The notes below the pieces were generated by a model, which saw only the letters and a program-made list of their open reading frames with translations, did no database searches and was not told where the DNA came from. From contig NC_052667.1 in the NCBI RefSeq assembly GCF_016802725.1, forward strand, positions 16,817,846-16,881,845: a stretch of 64,000 nt of DNA. The letters are read 5' to 3'. A program made the translations under genes and the position numbers. How positions within the stretch are numbered: the stretch's first letter is position 1; every line of letters begins with the position of its first letter. This DNA is from Solenopsis invicta. Lineage: Eukaryota; Arthropoda; Insecta; Hymenoptera; Formicidae. Positions 22,701-32,150 of the stretch are shown piece by piece.

Positions 22701-23954
22701 GACGCGCTGAGCCGCTGTAACAGCATACTAGTTTTGGAGGCCAATACTTTTGAACAGACATTGTCGATTCGACAAAACAAAGACAAAGAAATTTGTGAAA
22801 TTCGGAATAAATTGGAAAACAGTGAAGATAAATTTTATGAGTTAAGAGACGGCTTGGTTTACCGAAAAGTTAAGAATAAAAAGTTGTTTTATGTTCCGGG
22901 GTGTATGGAATTAAATGTAATTAAAACTTGTCATGACGATTTGGGCCATCTCGGGGTCGATAAAGTTGTCGATAACATAATGAAGGTTTATTGGTTTCCA
23001 GACTTAAGAAGAAAAGTGCGGGAATATATATCGAATTGCCTGAAATGTATCGAATTCTCCCCAATTCCCGGGAAAAAGGAAGGATATTTACATAGTATCC
23101 CGAAAGGGAAATTGCCGTTTCAAACGCTACACGTTGATCATTACGGACCATTAGAAAAAACAGGGAAAGGCTATCGATATATTTTCTCATTAATAGATGG
23201 ATTTACGAGATTCATAAAATTATATCCATGTAAAACAACAAAGACTGAGGAGGTAATTCGACACTTGAAAGTTTATTTTCGCGCATACAGTAAGCCTAGG
23301 CGCCTGATAAGCGATCGTGGAACGTGTTTTACGTCGCAGGCGTTCGAGAAATTCGTGGACGAGGAGTCTATCAGCCACACTTTGATTGCGGTCGGTACTC
23401 CACGCGCTAACGGACAGATTGAGCGCTTTAATCGTGTCCTTACGCCAACATTAGCAAAATTATGCGATACACCGGGAAAATGGGACAACGTACTGGAAAG
23501 TGTCGAATTTGCTCTAAATAACACGCGTTGCAGAAGTATAGATGACACCCCTAGTCGATTGTTGTTTGGAATCGATCAGGTAGGAGTCGTGGGAGACGAA
23601 ATTCGCATTCTGCTGGACCAATATTCCGACGATGATAGAGATTTGGGTGCCACTCGGGATCGCGCGGCGAGCGTTATCGAAAAATGTCAGCGAGCGAACG
23701 AAACTTATTATAATGGCAAACGGAAGCGTGCGACTACCTATAAAGTTGGCGATTATGTGGTAATCACCAATACCGACACAACGCCGGGAATAAACAAAAA
23801 GCTGATTCCTAAATTTAAAGGCCCATATGTCATAAAAACGGTATTAGACAACGATCGTTATATTGTATCTGATATTAAGGATTTTCAGGTAACCCAAATG
23901 CCATACACGGGAACTGTAAGCGCAGACCATATGAAAATGTATAGTAAGGACTAG
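19722..23954 (+). CDS. gag-pol: Gag-Pol polyprotein of the Ty3/gypsy-type retrotransposon
   Basis: A single uninterrupted 1410-codon frame. The N-terminus (about residues 10-42: LNDLTVMNLKDIARQIGVST...) looks like a SAP-type DNA/chromatin-binding motif, unusual for Gag. Then come a charged coiled segment (about 85-115), capsid-like region, and two CCHC zinc knuckles (RCYNCGTTGHFSRDC at about 326, CFGCGSLEHRVKEC at about 349). The aspartic protease has MIDSGSPISLI at about 410. The reverse transcriptase has FSRLDLRNGFHHV and YLDDILIATENVG at about 735. RNase H has ELHCDASAVGFGAIL at about 880. Integrase has an HHCC finger (CHDDLGHLG ... NCLKC) from about 1069 and a DDE core with HVDHYGP, LISDRGT and NGQIERFN. 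All key residues seen are present, so the copy may be competent. The frame starts at ATG 19722, about 380 bp after the 5' LTR. Confidence 0.95.
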   Translation: MERSPQDKLNDLTVMNLKDIARQIGVSTSGTKVELVARILAGGENEWRGAYEHLVGREAQGSSAGASADMSEQQSSSGGGTPLPSDWREREIEMLRREKALLERELSLARREARMEMNAESSDGDYCVDSRVSIRIVSDLLSEFRGDCDSFETWKKQVELLREEYRLDENSTRILINLRLKNKALTWFHSKPEHLRLNAADLLSEMSRMFNNRPSTLALRRDFEKWKWRGNETFAEYYHEKVVLANRASVGEQELVNRLIDGVQDTQMRNQARMHRFKSAADVLDAFRELSLNEGPGDGGERAARGQRPAPKAGGRGTSTTKGDTIRCYNCGTTGHFSRDCKEEQKRAKGSCFGCGSLEHRVKECPKSRPKAANTTNVVQTISPSVPYLVTLAYRVADASGSVCKYSLMAMIDSGSPISLIKGDFVPTHARAPFVKQQSFFGINGTKLEILGTFEDVIEVNNIELKINFFVVPDTAMACAALLGRDFTSSPVIEITLGEKFSVSRANSRTADSPDFSKQILTISYVDHPSSVAEAISINPQIDFKTKERIEKLYHSKNIIDTGVANPQKEIEMSINLTHDRPISFRPRRLSFADKEKLRQILDKLLQEKKIRPSNSPYAFPIVLVRKKDGESRLCVDYREFNRITVKDNFPTPLIDDHLDSLRGKSYFSRLDLRNGFHHVKVADGSVKYTSFVTPLGQFEFLKTPFGLMNAPRVFQRYINGIFCDLIRDNKILIYLDDILIATENVGEHLEILCEVFNLARRHELQFRLDKCSFLYREIIYLGYLIDESGIRPSATNVESVVDFPVPRNAKELHRFVGLASYFRRFIKNFSVIAKPLYDLIRKNVAFKFGPEENRIFELIKNLLSSQPILAIYSPRLATELHCDASAVGFGAILLQRQGDGTMRPVSYFSRRTTATEARYHNFELECLAAVYAIKRYHIYLSGISFTIVTDCDSFRLALSKQIVNPRISRWAMFLQGYDYKIQHRPGRRMSHVDALSRCNSILVLEANTFEQTLSIRQNKDKEICEIRNKLENSEDKFYELRDGLVYRKVKNKKLFYVPGCMELNVIKTCHDDLGHLGVDKVVDNIMKVYWFPDLRRKVREYISNCLKCIEFSPIPGKKEGYLHSIPKGKLPFQTLHVDHYGPLEKTGKGYRYIFSLIDGFTRFIKLYPCKTTKTEEVIRHLKVYFRAYSKPRRLISDRGTCFTSQAFEKFVDEESISHTLIAVGTPRANGQIERFNRVLTPTLAKLCDTPGKWDNVLESVEFALNNTRCRSIDDTPSRLLFGIDQVGVVGDEIRILLDQYSDDDRDLGATRDRAASVIEKCQRANETYYNGKRKRATTYKVGDYVVITNTDTTPGINKKLIPKFKGPYVIKTVLDNDRYIVSDIKDFQVTQMPYTGTVSADHMKMYSKD

Positions 23955-24083
23955 AGCGATAGTTATATTGTGTTTTGTATTTAATTAACACGCATATGTA
24001 CTTAAATTTTGACGAGTATTGACTATACTATATGTTTTATTTTTTGCATGGCCGAGACGGCCATATTGTCAGGCTGGCCGAAC

Positions 24084-24387
24084 TGTAGGCAATAGGAGCG
24101 TTCAACACGTGAGACGCGCGTGATTCGGCGATGCGCGGATCGATTGCGCGGAGAGCGATCTCCTTGCGCGACGGTTCGATGGGCGGGCAGTCGCTCAGGA
24201 TCAGTCGAACTAAGCATATTTGCACCCCGACGCGAGTTTCTCAAATACTGTTCTGTAAGGCGTAAGCCGCTCCGCATTAAAGGATACCTTTTTATACCTG
24301 ACTCGAGTTGCCTTGATTTTGCGTGGCCTTCCTAACGTACCGTTAAATCGAAGGAATTATTAACCTGACACATAATAATCTCCTACA
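24084..24387 (+). repeat. 3' LTR (304 bp)
   Basis: Identical to the 5' LTR except for a 13-bp extra segment after GATGCGCGGA, which looks like a short local duplication of the GCGCGGA context, and one base change. Confidence 0.95.
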
Positions 24388-25637
24388 CAATGTTCTCTGT
24401 ATCCCTTCCTCATCTCCTTATATTTCTCCCCATTCCCTCCTCTTTTCTTCCACTTTTTAAACTCTTCCTTTACTTCTCTTTTCATATTCCTACATTCTAT
24501 ATCCCACCATCCTCTCCGCACCTTTTTCTCTTCTCTCTCTACTCTTTCCAATGCTCCTTCTACTCTCTTTTTCAATTTCCTCCAATCCTCCTCAATCACC
24601 TCCGAAACATTATCCCTCTTGCCCATGTATTCCTCAAATTTCTTCCTTCCCTCTTCCGTCCACACCCCTCTTCTTTCTCTTCCTTTTCTTTTCCCAATCC
24701 TTTCTTCCCCCTTTCCTCTCCCCTTCACGTACACCGTTAATGGCTGATGATCCGAGTCCACCCAGTCCTCCACCTTCATCTTTACCACTTTACCTCTCGT
24801 ATCCTCATTTCCGATTACATAGTCAATTACAGTCCCCCCCTTCCCTCCAGTATATGTCCATTCTCCCTCCTCATCTCCCTTTATACATCCGTTCAGAATT
24901 GACCATCCTAATTCCTTTAAAAAACCACACAATTTCTTTCCCTCTCCATTCATCTTCCCATCTTTTGAATTTCTCTCTCTTTCCCCTACCCCTCCCTCTT
25001 CCTCCTCTCCTATACCTCCCCCCTCTCTGCCCGTTCTCGCATTAAAATCCCCCCCTATTAATATACTTACCCCCTCCTCTCTCTCCTCCATCCACTCTCT
25101 TAATTGTCTCGTTTTTTCCTCTAAATCCCCATTCACGTATACACCCACTAGTTTCCACCATTCTCCCCCTAATTTGACTTTACTCATCTGTAAACCCATC
25201 TCTCTCCTTTTCCTATTCTCTTTTCCTCTTTCTATCCCATCCCTAATCCCTACAATCATCCCCCCCATTGCCCTCCCTTTTTTGCTCTTTCTTCCCGCTT
25301 CTTGCACCTCCCAAATGTATCCCTTCGGTAACCATCTTTTCACCCTCTCCCATCCTTTCTTCTGTAACCATGTCTCACTCAAAAACATCACATCCCATTT
25401 CTTCAATTTCTCCCTAAAGTCCTCTTCTTTATTTTCCATGCCTGCTACATTCCAAAATCCTATTTTATATTCTTTACTGTCCCTCCTTTTTCTATTCCTC
25501 CTTTTATCATATTTTCCATTTCCCTCATTCCCATCCTTCTCCCTCTCTCCCACCCCACCCCCCTCTATTAAAAAACCTCTTTCCCTTTCTCCTCCTTTCC
25601 CCCTCTCTCCTCCACTCTTACATCTCTTCCTCTCCAT
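24388..25637 (-). CDS. LINE ORF2, 5' part: apurinic/apyrimidinic-type endonuclease
   Basis: ORF2 begins with a basic leader and enters the exonuclease-endonuclease-phosphatase fold. Motifs: GFWNVAGMENK at about residue 60, LSETWL at about 88 (catalytic Glu), GGDFNARTG at about 195, and VDSDHQPL at about 295 (catalytic Asp-His). This domain nicks target DNA so the reverse transcriptase can prime from it. The frame is interrupted at 24388 by the LTR retrotransposon and resumes at 19044: the duplicated CAAT lies on both sides and the reading frame is continuous once the insertion and one CAAT are disregarded. Disrupted in this copy. Confidence 0.85.
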
Positions 25638-26503
25638 TCCCTTAATTGATCTTTGATCTCATCCCATATCCACAATTTATCCTCGATCCACATTTTCATA
25701 TATCCTACTCTTACCTTCTTTCCTTTTCTTCTATTCCTTTCTGCTTCCCTCTTTATCCACCACTCTACCCTTCTCTCTTTTTCCGTCAAGTCGTCCACGA
25801 TCCACTCCTTCCTATCCCTCAGCTTCATCTTTCCCTTCATCACATCAATTTTCTCCCTCACACTCGCTAATCTCACCCATACCATGATCCCTCCCCCCTT
25901 ATCTTTATCTTTATCTTTATTCCCTATCCTCCTCACCCCTTCCACTCTCGCTACCACCCCCGTTGCCTCTACTATCTTTTCAATCTCTCTTTTTAATTCC
26001 TCCTTTCCCTCCTCCTTTACTCTTACCCCCTTTATAATTATATTCCTTTTCCTCTTCTCCCTTTCCCCCTTTTCCCTTTCTAATTCTAGTCTCCTCATCC
26101 TTTCTTCTAGTTCCTTCGTTTCACTCTTTCCTCTTATCTGCATCTGCTCTATCTCTTCTCCTTTATCCTTCTCCCTTCCTCCCGTCACCTTCTCCGCCCT
26201 TCCCCTACCTTTCTCTATATCCTCCACTCTTCTCTCCAAATTGTCTACTCTTTTCCTCATTTCCTCCATCCATTCCCTCATCTCCTCTCTACCGTCCCTC
26301 AATTCTCTCAATTCACTTTTCATTTCTTTAAAATCTTCCCTCACCTCCCGTAATATCTCCCTTAGCCCTCCTTCTTCTTGTCTTACCGGCGATCTCTTTA
26401 CCATATTGCTCCTCTTAAAGATTTCTCCCTCCTCTACTCTAGTCTCCTCCCCCTGTTCACCCTTCCTTTTCTCTCCTCTCTTCAACAATTCTAGCAGTGG
26501 CAC
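25568..26503 (-). CDS. LINE ORF1 protein (coiled coil plus RRM-like nucleic-acid-binding domain)
   Basis: ORF1 proteins of LINEs bind element RNA and act as nucleic-acid chaperones. About 311 codons are open here. Residues roughly 45-150 are charged heptad-like sequence (LREILREVREDFKEMKSELR, VDNLERRVEDIEK), a likely coiled coil. Residues about 155-240 (RNIIIKGVRVKEEGKEELKR ... GGIMVWVRLASVREKIDVMK) resemble the RRM-like core of L1-type ORF1, followed by a basic C-terminal part. The frame opens at a GTG, not ATG; a preceding open frame (26503-26727) in another phase ends exactly here. The natural N-terminus may therefore have been lost to a frameshift near 26500-26530. It overlaps the start of ORF2 by about 70 nt. 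Confidence 0.75.
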   Translation of the reverse strand: MPLLELLKRGEKRKGEQGEETRVEEGEIFKRSNMVKRSPVRQEEGGLREILREVREDFKEMKSELRELRDGREEMREWMEEMRKRVDNLERRVEDIEKGRGRAEKVTGGREKDKGEEIEQMQIRGKSETKELEERMRRLELEREKGEREKRKRNIIIKGVRVKEEGKEELKREIEKIVEATGVVARVEGVRRIGNKDKDKDKGGGIMVWVRLASVREKIDVMKGKMKLRDRKEWIVDDLTEKERRVEWWIKREAERNRRKGKKVRVGYMKMWIEDKLWIWDEIKDQLREWRGRDVRVEERGGKEEKGKEVF

Positions 26504-27138
26504 TATTTGATCTTTCCCTCATAAGACTTTCTGCCTTGCTCGGCCTTCCTACTCTTCTCTTTTCCTCTCCGTTCCCCTCTACTTCCTTTTCCCTCTCTTT
26601 CCCTCCCTTCTTTCCTTCCTCCATCTCGTCTTTCTTCTAACCTGCCAATTTTCCTATTTAAAATATTTACTAGAATGACTCTTTTTATATTTAAGATTAT
26701 CACTTTTAATCTAAGAAAACAAATCAATTAAGTTTAGGAAATGTAAAAATATCAAATTATATGTTAAGATATTATATTGGATACTCAGTAGATTACTCCA
26801 ATTCAAAATTTCCCGCGACTGCACTAACTCTCTCCTGCTATGCTTCTCACTTCTACCGCCCGATGTCGCTACCCTCCCTCTTTTCTGCTTCCTCTCTTTT
26901 CTCTATACCTACTATTCCGTCTAACCTCCAAATCCCGTCCCAACCCTACTATCACTCCTGTCTCCCTATTCCCTTACCCCTGTCCTATCCCTTATTCTCC
27001 CAACTCCACCTGCTACTTCTCCGTCCCCTCACCTCCTCACACTCCAATCCTGCCCTTCTTCTTCTCAAAAACACAATCTCACCAAACACCCTTACAAACA
27101 CACGACTATCACTCTCGCTACCGGAAACGGAAGTCCAA
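26504..27138 (-). other. LINE 5' untranslated region
   Basis: Between the LINE 5' end (27138) and ORF1. The first 300 bp are GC-richer (CGTTTCCGGTAGCGAGAG and GTGTTTGTAAGGGTG on the minus strand); the part next to ORF1 is purine-rich and holds the alternative-phase frame at 26503-26727. Whether an internal promoter exists cannot be read directly. Confidence 0.5.
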
Positions 27139-27891
27139 TTATCATCTATATAAAACATTTTTAAATAAACAAAAAAGAAATTTTTTTTAAACTCTGACAT
27201 TGGGCCTTATTAAATTCTTGTACTTTTAATAAGGCCCGAATTAAAAACAAATTGAAAATAATAAAGGAATTAAACATTTTCCAACTCATTGTTAAAATAA
27301 TTATTAATCACACGTACGAAATCCTTTAAGATCTATTTTACTGTAAAACATCACAATTATTTTTAATTTTGTCTATAATTAATATTTTAACTTTAAGAAA
27401 TTCTGGCTATTTGAGTGCAATTTTAGCTTATGAAAAGTTAGCGTCATGAAAATCATTATTCTCTGTTGCAAGCCACATACATAATAAACAAATGGCAATG
27501 GCTATAACAATAAATGTATAAGTGGGCCTTATTTAATAATACATTATTTATAAAAGAGTATACTTATTCCAAAAAATCGATATATATATTTGTTTTTTTC
27601 TACAATTAGAAAGTTAAATAATATTATAATGTGTTGTAATAAATTATACAATAATGTATACTTATTAAATTTACAACAATTTTTATAAAAACGGCTAATT
27701 TCCCCACTTTGTTACAAGCTTTTGTTGCACTGAATAAATGTGTTGCTACAGGTATTAATTCCCTAGTCCCTCTTTATCTATTTCCTATGTCACATCTTTT
27801 AAGCATATATTTTAAACATAAAGCGCATTTTTAAATGGTAAATTTAAAAGTGGGCCTTATTTACTGGGCTTTATTCGGCTCAAGTACCTTA

Positions 27892-30800
27892 CATGATATT
27901 TTGATATTTTGTGTCATAAACATAAAAATTTCTGTAATTGAATATTATGTATTTTAGTAAAAGTTTTTAAAAATATGAAATGAAAATATAGAAAGAAGAG
28001 GAATAGAATAATATGAAAAAGAAAGATCGAAGGAGTGTAAAATGGAAATAATATTGAATAGAGAAAGGAATTGAAAGTGTTGGAGAAGGAAAAGATTTTT
28101 GAATAAAATAATATGAAAAGAAAGGAAGGAAGGATCAAAAGAGTTTAAAATAGAAATAAAATTAAAAGGAAAAATGTATTGAAAGTGTTAGAGAAGATAA
28201 AGATTTTTAAATAAAAGGTGAATAAGATAAAGACATCAATTAAACACCAAATTAAAAGTTTTCTTTAATAATAGGCAAATATTACATGATATTTTGTCAC
28301 AGAAATAATAATTTCTTTAATAGATTATTATATATTTTAGTAAAGTTTTTTAAATATGTGAAATAAAGATATACAGAGAAGTGGAATATAATAATATAAA
28401 AAGGAAGGAAGGAAGGAGGAAGAATCGAAGGAGTGTAGAATGGAAATAAAAATAAATAGAGGAAGGAATTTAAGGTGTTGGAGAAGGTAAAGATTTTTGA
28501 ATAGAATAATATGAAAAGGAAGGAAGGAAAGAGGAAGGCTCAAAGGAGTTTGTAATGGAAATAAACTTGAAAGGAAAAATGAATTGAAGGTGTTGGAGAA
28601 GGTAAAGATTTTTAAATAAAGGGTGAATTAGATAAAGATATTAATTAAACACCAGATTAAAGGTTTTTTTTAAATAATGGCCGAATATTGCATGATATTT
28701 TGATATTTTGTGTCATAAAAATAAAAATTTTTTTAACAAAATATGTATTTTAGTAAAGTCTTTTAAAAATATGAAATGAAGATATAGAAAAAAAGAGGAA
28801 TAAAGTAATAAAAAAGGGTAGGAACGAAAGAGAGAGGATCAAAGGAGTGTAGAATGGAAATAAAATTGAAAGGAGAAAGGAATTGTTGGTGTTGCGAAAG
28901 GTAAAGATTTTTGAATACAATAATATAAAAAGGAAGAAAGGAAGAAGGAAGGATCAAAGGAATTTTGAGTGGAAATAAAATTGAAAGGAGAAAAGAAATG
29001 AAGGTATTTGGAAATGTTAAGATTTTCAAATAAAGGATGAATAAAATTAAGAATGCTGTTGAGTACTGCTTTGAAGGTTTTTTTAAATAATTGGTGAATA
29101 TCATGTGATATTTTTACAATTTTTGTTATTAGAATAAAAATTTCTGTATTGGAATATTACCTATTTTGGTAAAGTTTTTTAAAAGTGTGTATTGAGGAAA
29201 GAAGAGGAATGGGATAATATAAATTAAAAAGAAGGAAGAAGGTTCAAAGGAGTTCAGAATGAAAATAAAATTGTAGAAAAAAAGAATTGGTAATGTTGGA
29301 GAAAATAAAGGTTTTTTTAAAAGAATAATATAAAAAGGAAGGAAGGAAGAAGAAAGCATCAAAGGAGTGTAGAATGGAAATAAAATTGAAAGGAGAAATG
29401 AATTGAAAGTTTTGAAGAAAATAAGGTTTTTGATTAGAATGATAGGAAATGAAGGAAGAAGAAAAGAAAGATCGAAGGAGTTTAGAAAAAAAAATAAATT
29501 TGAAAGAAAAAAGTAGTTGAAGGTTTTAAAAATGGTAAAGATTTTTGAATGAAATAATACAAAAAATAAGAACGAAGGAGAAAGGATCAAAGAAGTTTAG
29601 AATGAAAATAAAATTGAAAGTAATTGAAGGCGTTTGAGAAGGTTAAAATTTTTTATTAAAGGATGAATAAAATTAAGACATCAATTGAAGACCAGTTTGA
29701 AACTTTTTTTTTAATAATGTGCGAATATTACGCAATATTTTGTACCATATAAATAAAAATTTCTCCAATAGAATATTATATATTATATTAAAGTTTTATA
29801 AAAATATGATAATAAAGAATGATAATAATAAAAAATTGATAATAATAATAAAGAAAAGAAGAGATATAGAATAATATATAATCAAAGGAAGGAAGGAGGA
29901 AGGATCCAAGGAGTTTAAAATAGAAATAAAATTGAAAGAATAGAATTGAAGGTATTGGAGAATGTTAAAATTTTTAAATGAAGGATGAATAAAATTAAGA
30001 CATTAATTAAACACCAGTTTAAAGGTTTTTTTTTAGTAATGATCAAATATTACATGATACTTTGATATTTTGTGTTATAAAAAAGATTCACTAATAAAAT
30101 ATGTTTTACTAAAATTTCTTAAAAATGTTAAATGAAGATAAAGAAAAGAAGAGGAATAGAATAATAAAAAAAGGAAGGAAAGAGGAAGGATCTAAGGAGT
30201 GTAAAATGGAAATAAAATTGAAAGGAGAAAGGAATTGAAGGTGTGTTGGAGAGTCAAAATTTTTAAATAAGGGATGAATAAAATTAAGACATCAATTAAA
30301 CAGCAGTTTGAAGCTTTTTTAAATAATGGGCGTATAGTACATGATATTTTGATATTTTGTGTCATAAAAATAAAAGTTTCACTAATAAAATATTATCTAT
30401 TTTAGTAAATATTTTAAAATGAAGATAAAGAAAAAAAGAGAATAGAATAGTGTAAAAGGAAGGAAGGAAGGAAGGAGGAAGGATCAAAGGACTGTAAAAT
30501 GGAAATAAAATTAAATGGAGAAAGGAATTGAAGGTTTTGAAAAAGGTAAAGGTTTTTGAATAAAAAAGATATAAAAAGAATGGAAGCAAGAAAAATCGAA
30601 GGAGTTTAGAATAAAAATAAAATTGGTAGGAGAAAGTAATTGAATATGTTTAAGAATGTTAAGGTTTTTAAATTAAAGATAAATAAAATTAAGAATACTG
30701 TTAAATACTGGTTTGAAGGTTTTTTTTTAATAACGGGTGAATATCATGTGATATTTTTATAATTTTTGTCATAAGAATAAAAATTTCTCTTATAGAATAT

Positions 30801-31230
30801 TATCTACTTTGTAAAGTTTTTTAAAAATGTGTATTAAAAAGAAAGAAAAAAAGAGGAATAGAATAATATGAAAAGAAAGGAAGGAAAGTGGAAAGATCAA
30901 AGGAGTTCAGAATGAATATAAAATTGGAGTAAGGAATTTATGGTGTTTGAGAAGGTAAGGATTTTTGAATAGAATAATAGAAAAAGGAAGGAAGGAAAGA
31001 GAAAGTATCTAAGGAGTTTAGAATGGAAATAAAATTGAAAGGAGAAAGTAATTGAACGTGTTTGAGAAGATTAAGATTTTTAAATAAAGTATGAATAAAA
31101 TTAAGACATCAATTCTACACCAGTTTGAAGGTTCTTTTCTAATAATGTGCTAATATTACATGATATTTTGATATTTTATGTCATAAAAATAAAAACTTCT
31201 CTAATATAATTTTATCTATGTTATCTGTTT
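27892..31230. repeat. Purine-rich tandem array, about 410-bp higher-order unit (right block)
   Basis: Continuation of the array cut by the transposon at 16589. The landmark AATATTACATGATATTTTG (and variants) occurs near 28269, 28681, 29094, 29720, 30044, 30328, 30737 and 31145. Most spacings are about 408-413 bp, with one of about 626 and shorter ones of 284-324, explained by gain or loss of an internal half-unit carrying GGTGTTGGAGAAGG. Minus-strand frames full of F, L, S and I are by-products. Confidence 0.85.
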
Positions 31231-31375
31231 TTTTTTATTTCGACGGATTGTTTAATTTATTACGTGTATCACGGATCCTGCAATATAAACTCTAATCCAA
31301 CATGTGTTACGTGGATTATATTTCCAGTTATTATTCCCATATAATCTTCTCAAGTTAGTCATTTATTTTAAATTA

Positions 31376-31717
31376 CGTGGGCTGTTCAATAAGTAATGCA
31401 ACACATTTTTTTTCTCAGAGTAGAATGGTTTTATTCAGGATTCAAATACACCATATTGTTCCCCAATTTTTTGGCTACAAAACCCTATTTTTCAACTAAT
31501 CTAATTGTCAGACACAGACCAGTAGAGTGGTACCATGGCGGTATACAGGTTCTCACATTAAGGTAGCGTAAAACCATAGAATTGAACAAAAATTAGTCAA
31601 AAAATATGATTTTATGGCCAAAGAATTGGGGAACAATATAGTGCATTTGAATCCTGAATAAAACCATCCTGCTCTGAAAAAAAAAAATGTGTTGCATTAC
31701 TCATCGAACGCCCTTCG
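31376..31717. mobile_element. 342-bp mariner-type foldback MITE
   Basis: Inverted ends CGTGGGCTGTTCAATAAGTA and, complemented, CGAAGGGCGTTCGATGAGTA, each followed by ATGCAACACATTTTTTT, with TA outside (31374-31375 and 31718-31719). Inner arms also pair (GAATGGTTTTATTCAGGATT with AATCCTGAATAAAACCATCC). The GTTCAATAAGTAATGCAACA type of end is characteristic of mariner-like elements in insects. Confidence 0.8.
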
Positions 31718-31719
31718 TA

Positions 31720-32150
31720 TTTATGCCTGTTTATATGAATAACACAAAGATTTCTTTACAATTTCTGAAGTAATTATCTTCTTAAATATTTATTGATACA
31801 ATTAATATTTAATATTTTAAAGTATTAAAATTATTAAAAGAAGTTTATAAATAATAAGATGCAAGCCAACAAATGTATTAATAAAATTCTAGCTTAATGA
31901 GTTCCGAAAACACAAGGATATAAATGGCGAATTTATAAAATTGAATTGGAGAGAAGTTCAATCTTTTTAAAGACGACAAATATTTTTATCTGTATCTTAG
32001 AAAAAATTAATATGCTATTTTAACTTGCTGAAATTAATTAAAATTTTATAAATTTGTAATTTTTGTACAACCCTCAATATATGTAAAATAAAATAATCTT
32101 TAAATACCTGTATTATATAAAGATAAAGAATTGTAAACAAAGAATTGTAA
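31720..32150. other. AT-rich sequence, nothing recognised
   Basis: No gene, RNA or bounded repeat supported. Confidence 0.4.

Larger units (their letters stand above)
19049..24387 (+). mobile_element. Ty3/gypsy-type LTR retrotransposon, full length, 5.3 kb
   Basis: LTRs at 19049-19339 and 24084-24387 start TGTAGGCAATAGGAG and end ATAATCTCCTACA. A 4-bp target duplication CAAT is present at 19045-19048 and 24388-24391. One gag-pol frame fills the interior; there is no envelope-like frame. The order protease, reverse transcriptase, RNase H, integrase is that of the Ty3/gypsy (Metaviridae-like) group. It sits inside LINE ORF2 in the opposite orientation. The LTRs differ by one 13-bp indel and one substitution, so the insertion is young. 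A primer-binding site and polypurine tract were not identified with confidence. Confidence 0.95.
16727..27138 (-). mobile_element. Non-LTR retrotransposon (LINE), about 5 kb, interrupted by an LTR element
   Basis: Minus-strand LINE with ORF1 (25568-26503) and ORF2 (25637 down to 16853). It is bounded by a target duplication ATTATCATCTATATA: 16711-16726 at the 3' side and 27139-27153 at the 5' side. The 5' end starts GGACTTCCGTTTCCGG; the 3' end is GGAATAAAGTACCTTA followed by a (TA)n tail rather than poly(A). Excluding the LTR insertion it is about 5.07 kb. ORF2 has an apurinic-type endonuclease, a reverse transcriptase and a C-terminal CCHC motif but no visible RNase H, like the R1/Jockey-type groups; the exact clade is not determined. 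Confidence 0.85.
16589..27888. mobile_element. Outer TIR transposon (about 0.9 kb without insertions) split by a LINE
   Basis: Ends are AGGTACCCGAGCCGAATAAG and, complemented, GGTACTTGAGCCGAATAAAG. TTA lies outside both (16586-16588 and 27889-27891), and the flanks rejoin as the intact array phrase GAATATTACATGATATTTTG. Own sequence is about 16589-16711 plus 27154-27888; it includes further copies of the motif GGGCCTTATT/AATAAGGCCC at 27205, 27227 and 27524. No transposase ORF. The 3-bp TTA duplication suggests a Harbinger-type non-autonomous element; other superfamilies are not excluded. Confidence 0.8.

Noticed and set aside
20496..23548. Frames antisense to or shifted within gag-pol
   Set aside because: Fully overlapped by the 1410-codon frame, which has all expected motifs.
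24023..24335. Short frames within the LTRs
   Set aside because: They are non-coding terminal repeats; the same peptides appear in both LTRs only because the LTRs are copies.
24390..26510. Plus-strand Ser/Pro/Phe-rich frames up to 285 codons opposite LINE ORF1 and endonuclease
   Set aside because: Same explanation: complement of a Glu/Lys/Arg-rich coding strand, no family resemblance.
28269..31160. Regularly spaced repeats considered as a CRISPR array
   Set aside because: Units are about 400 bp with related rather than unique spacers, in a eukaryotic genome; this is a tandem array.
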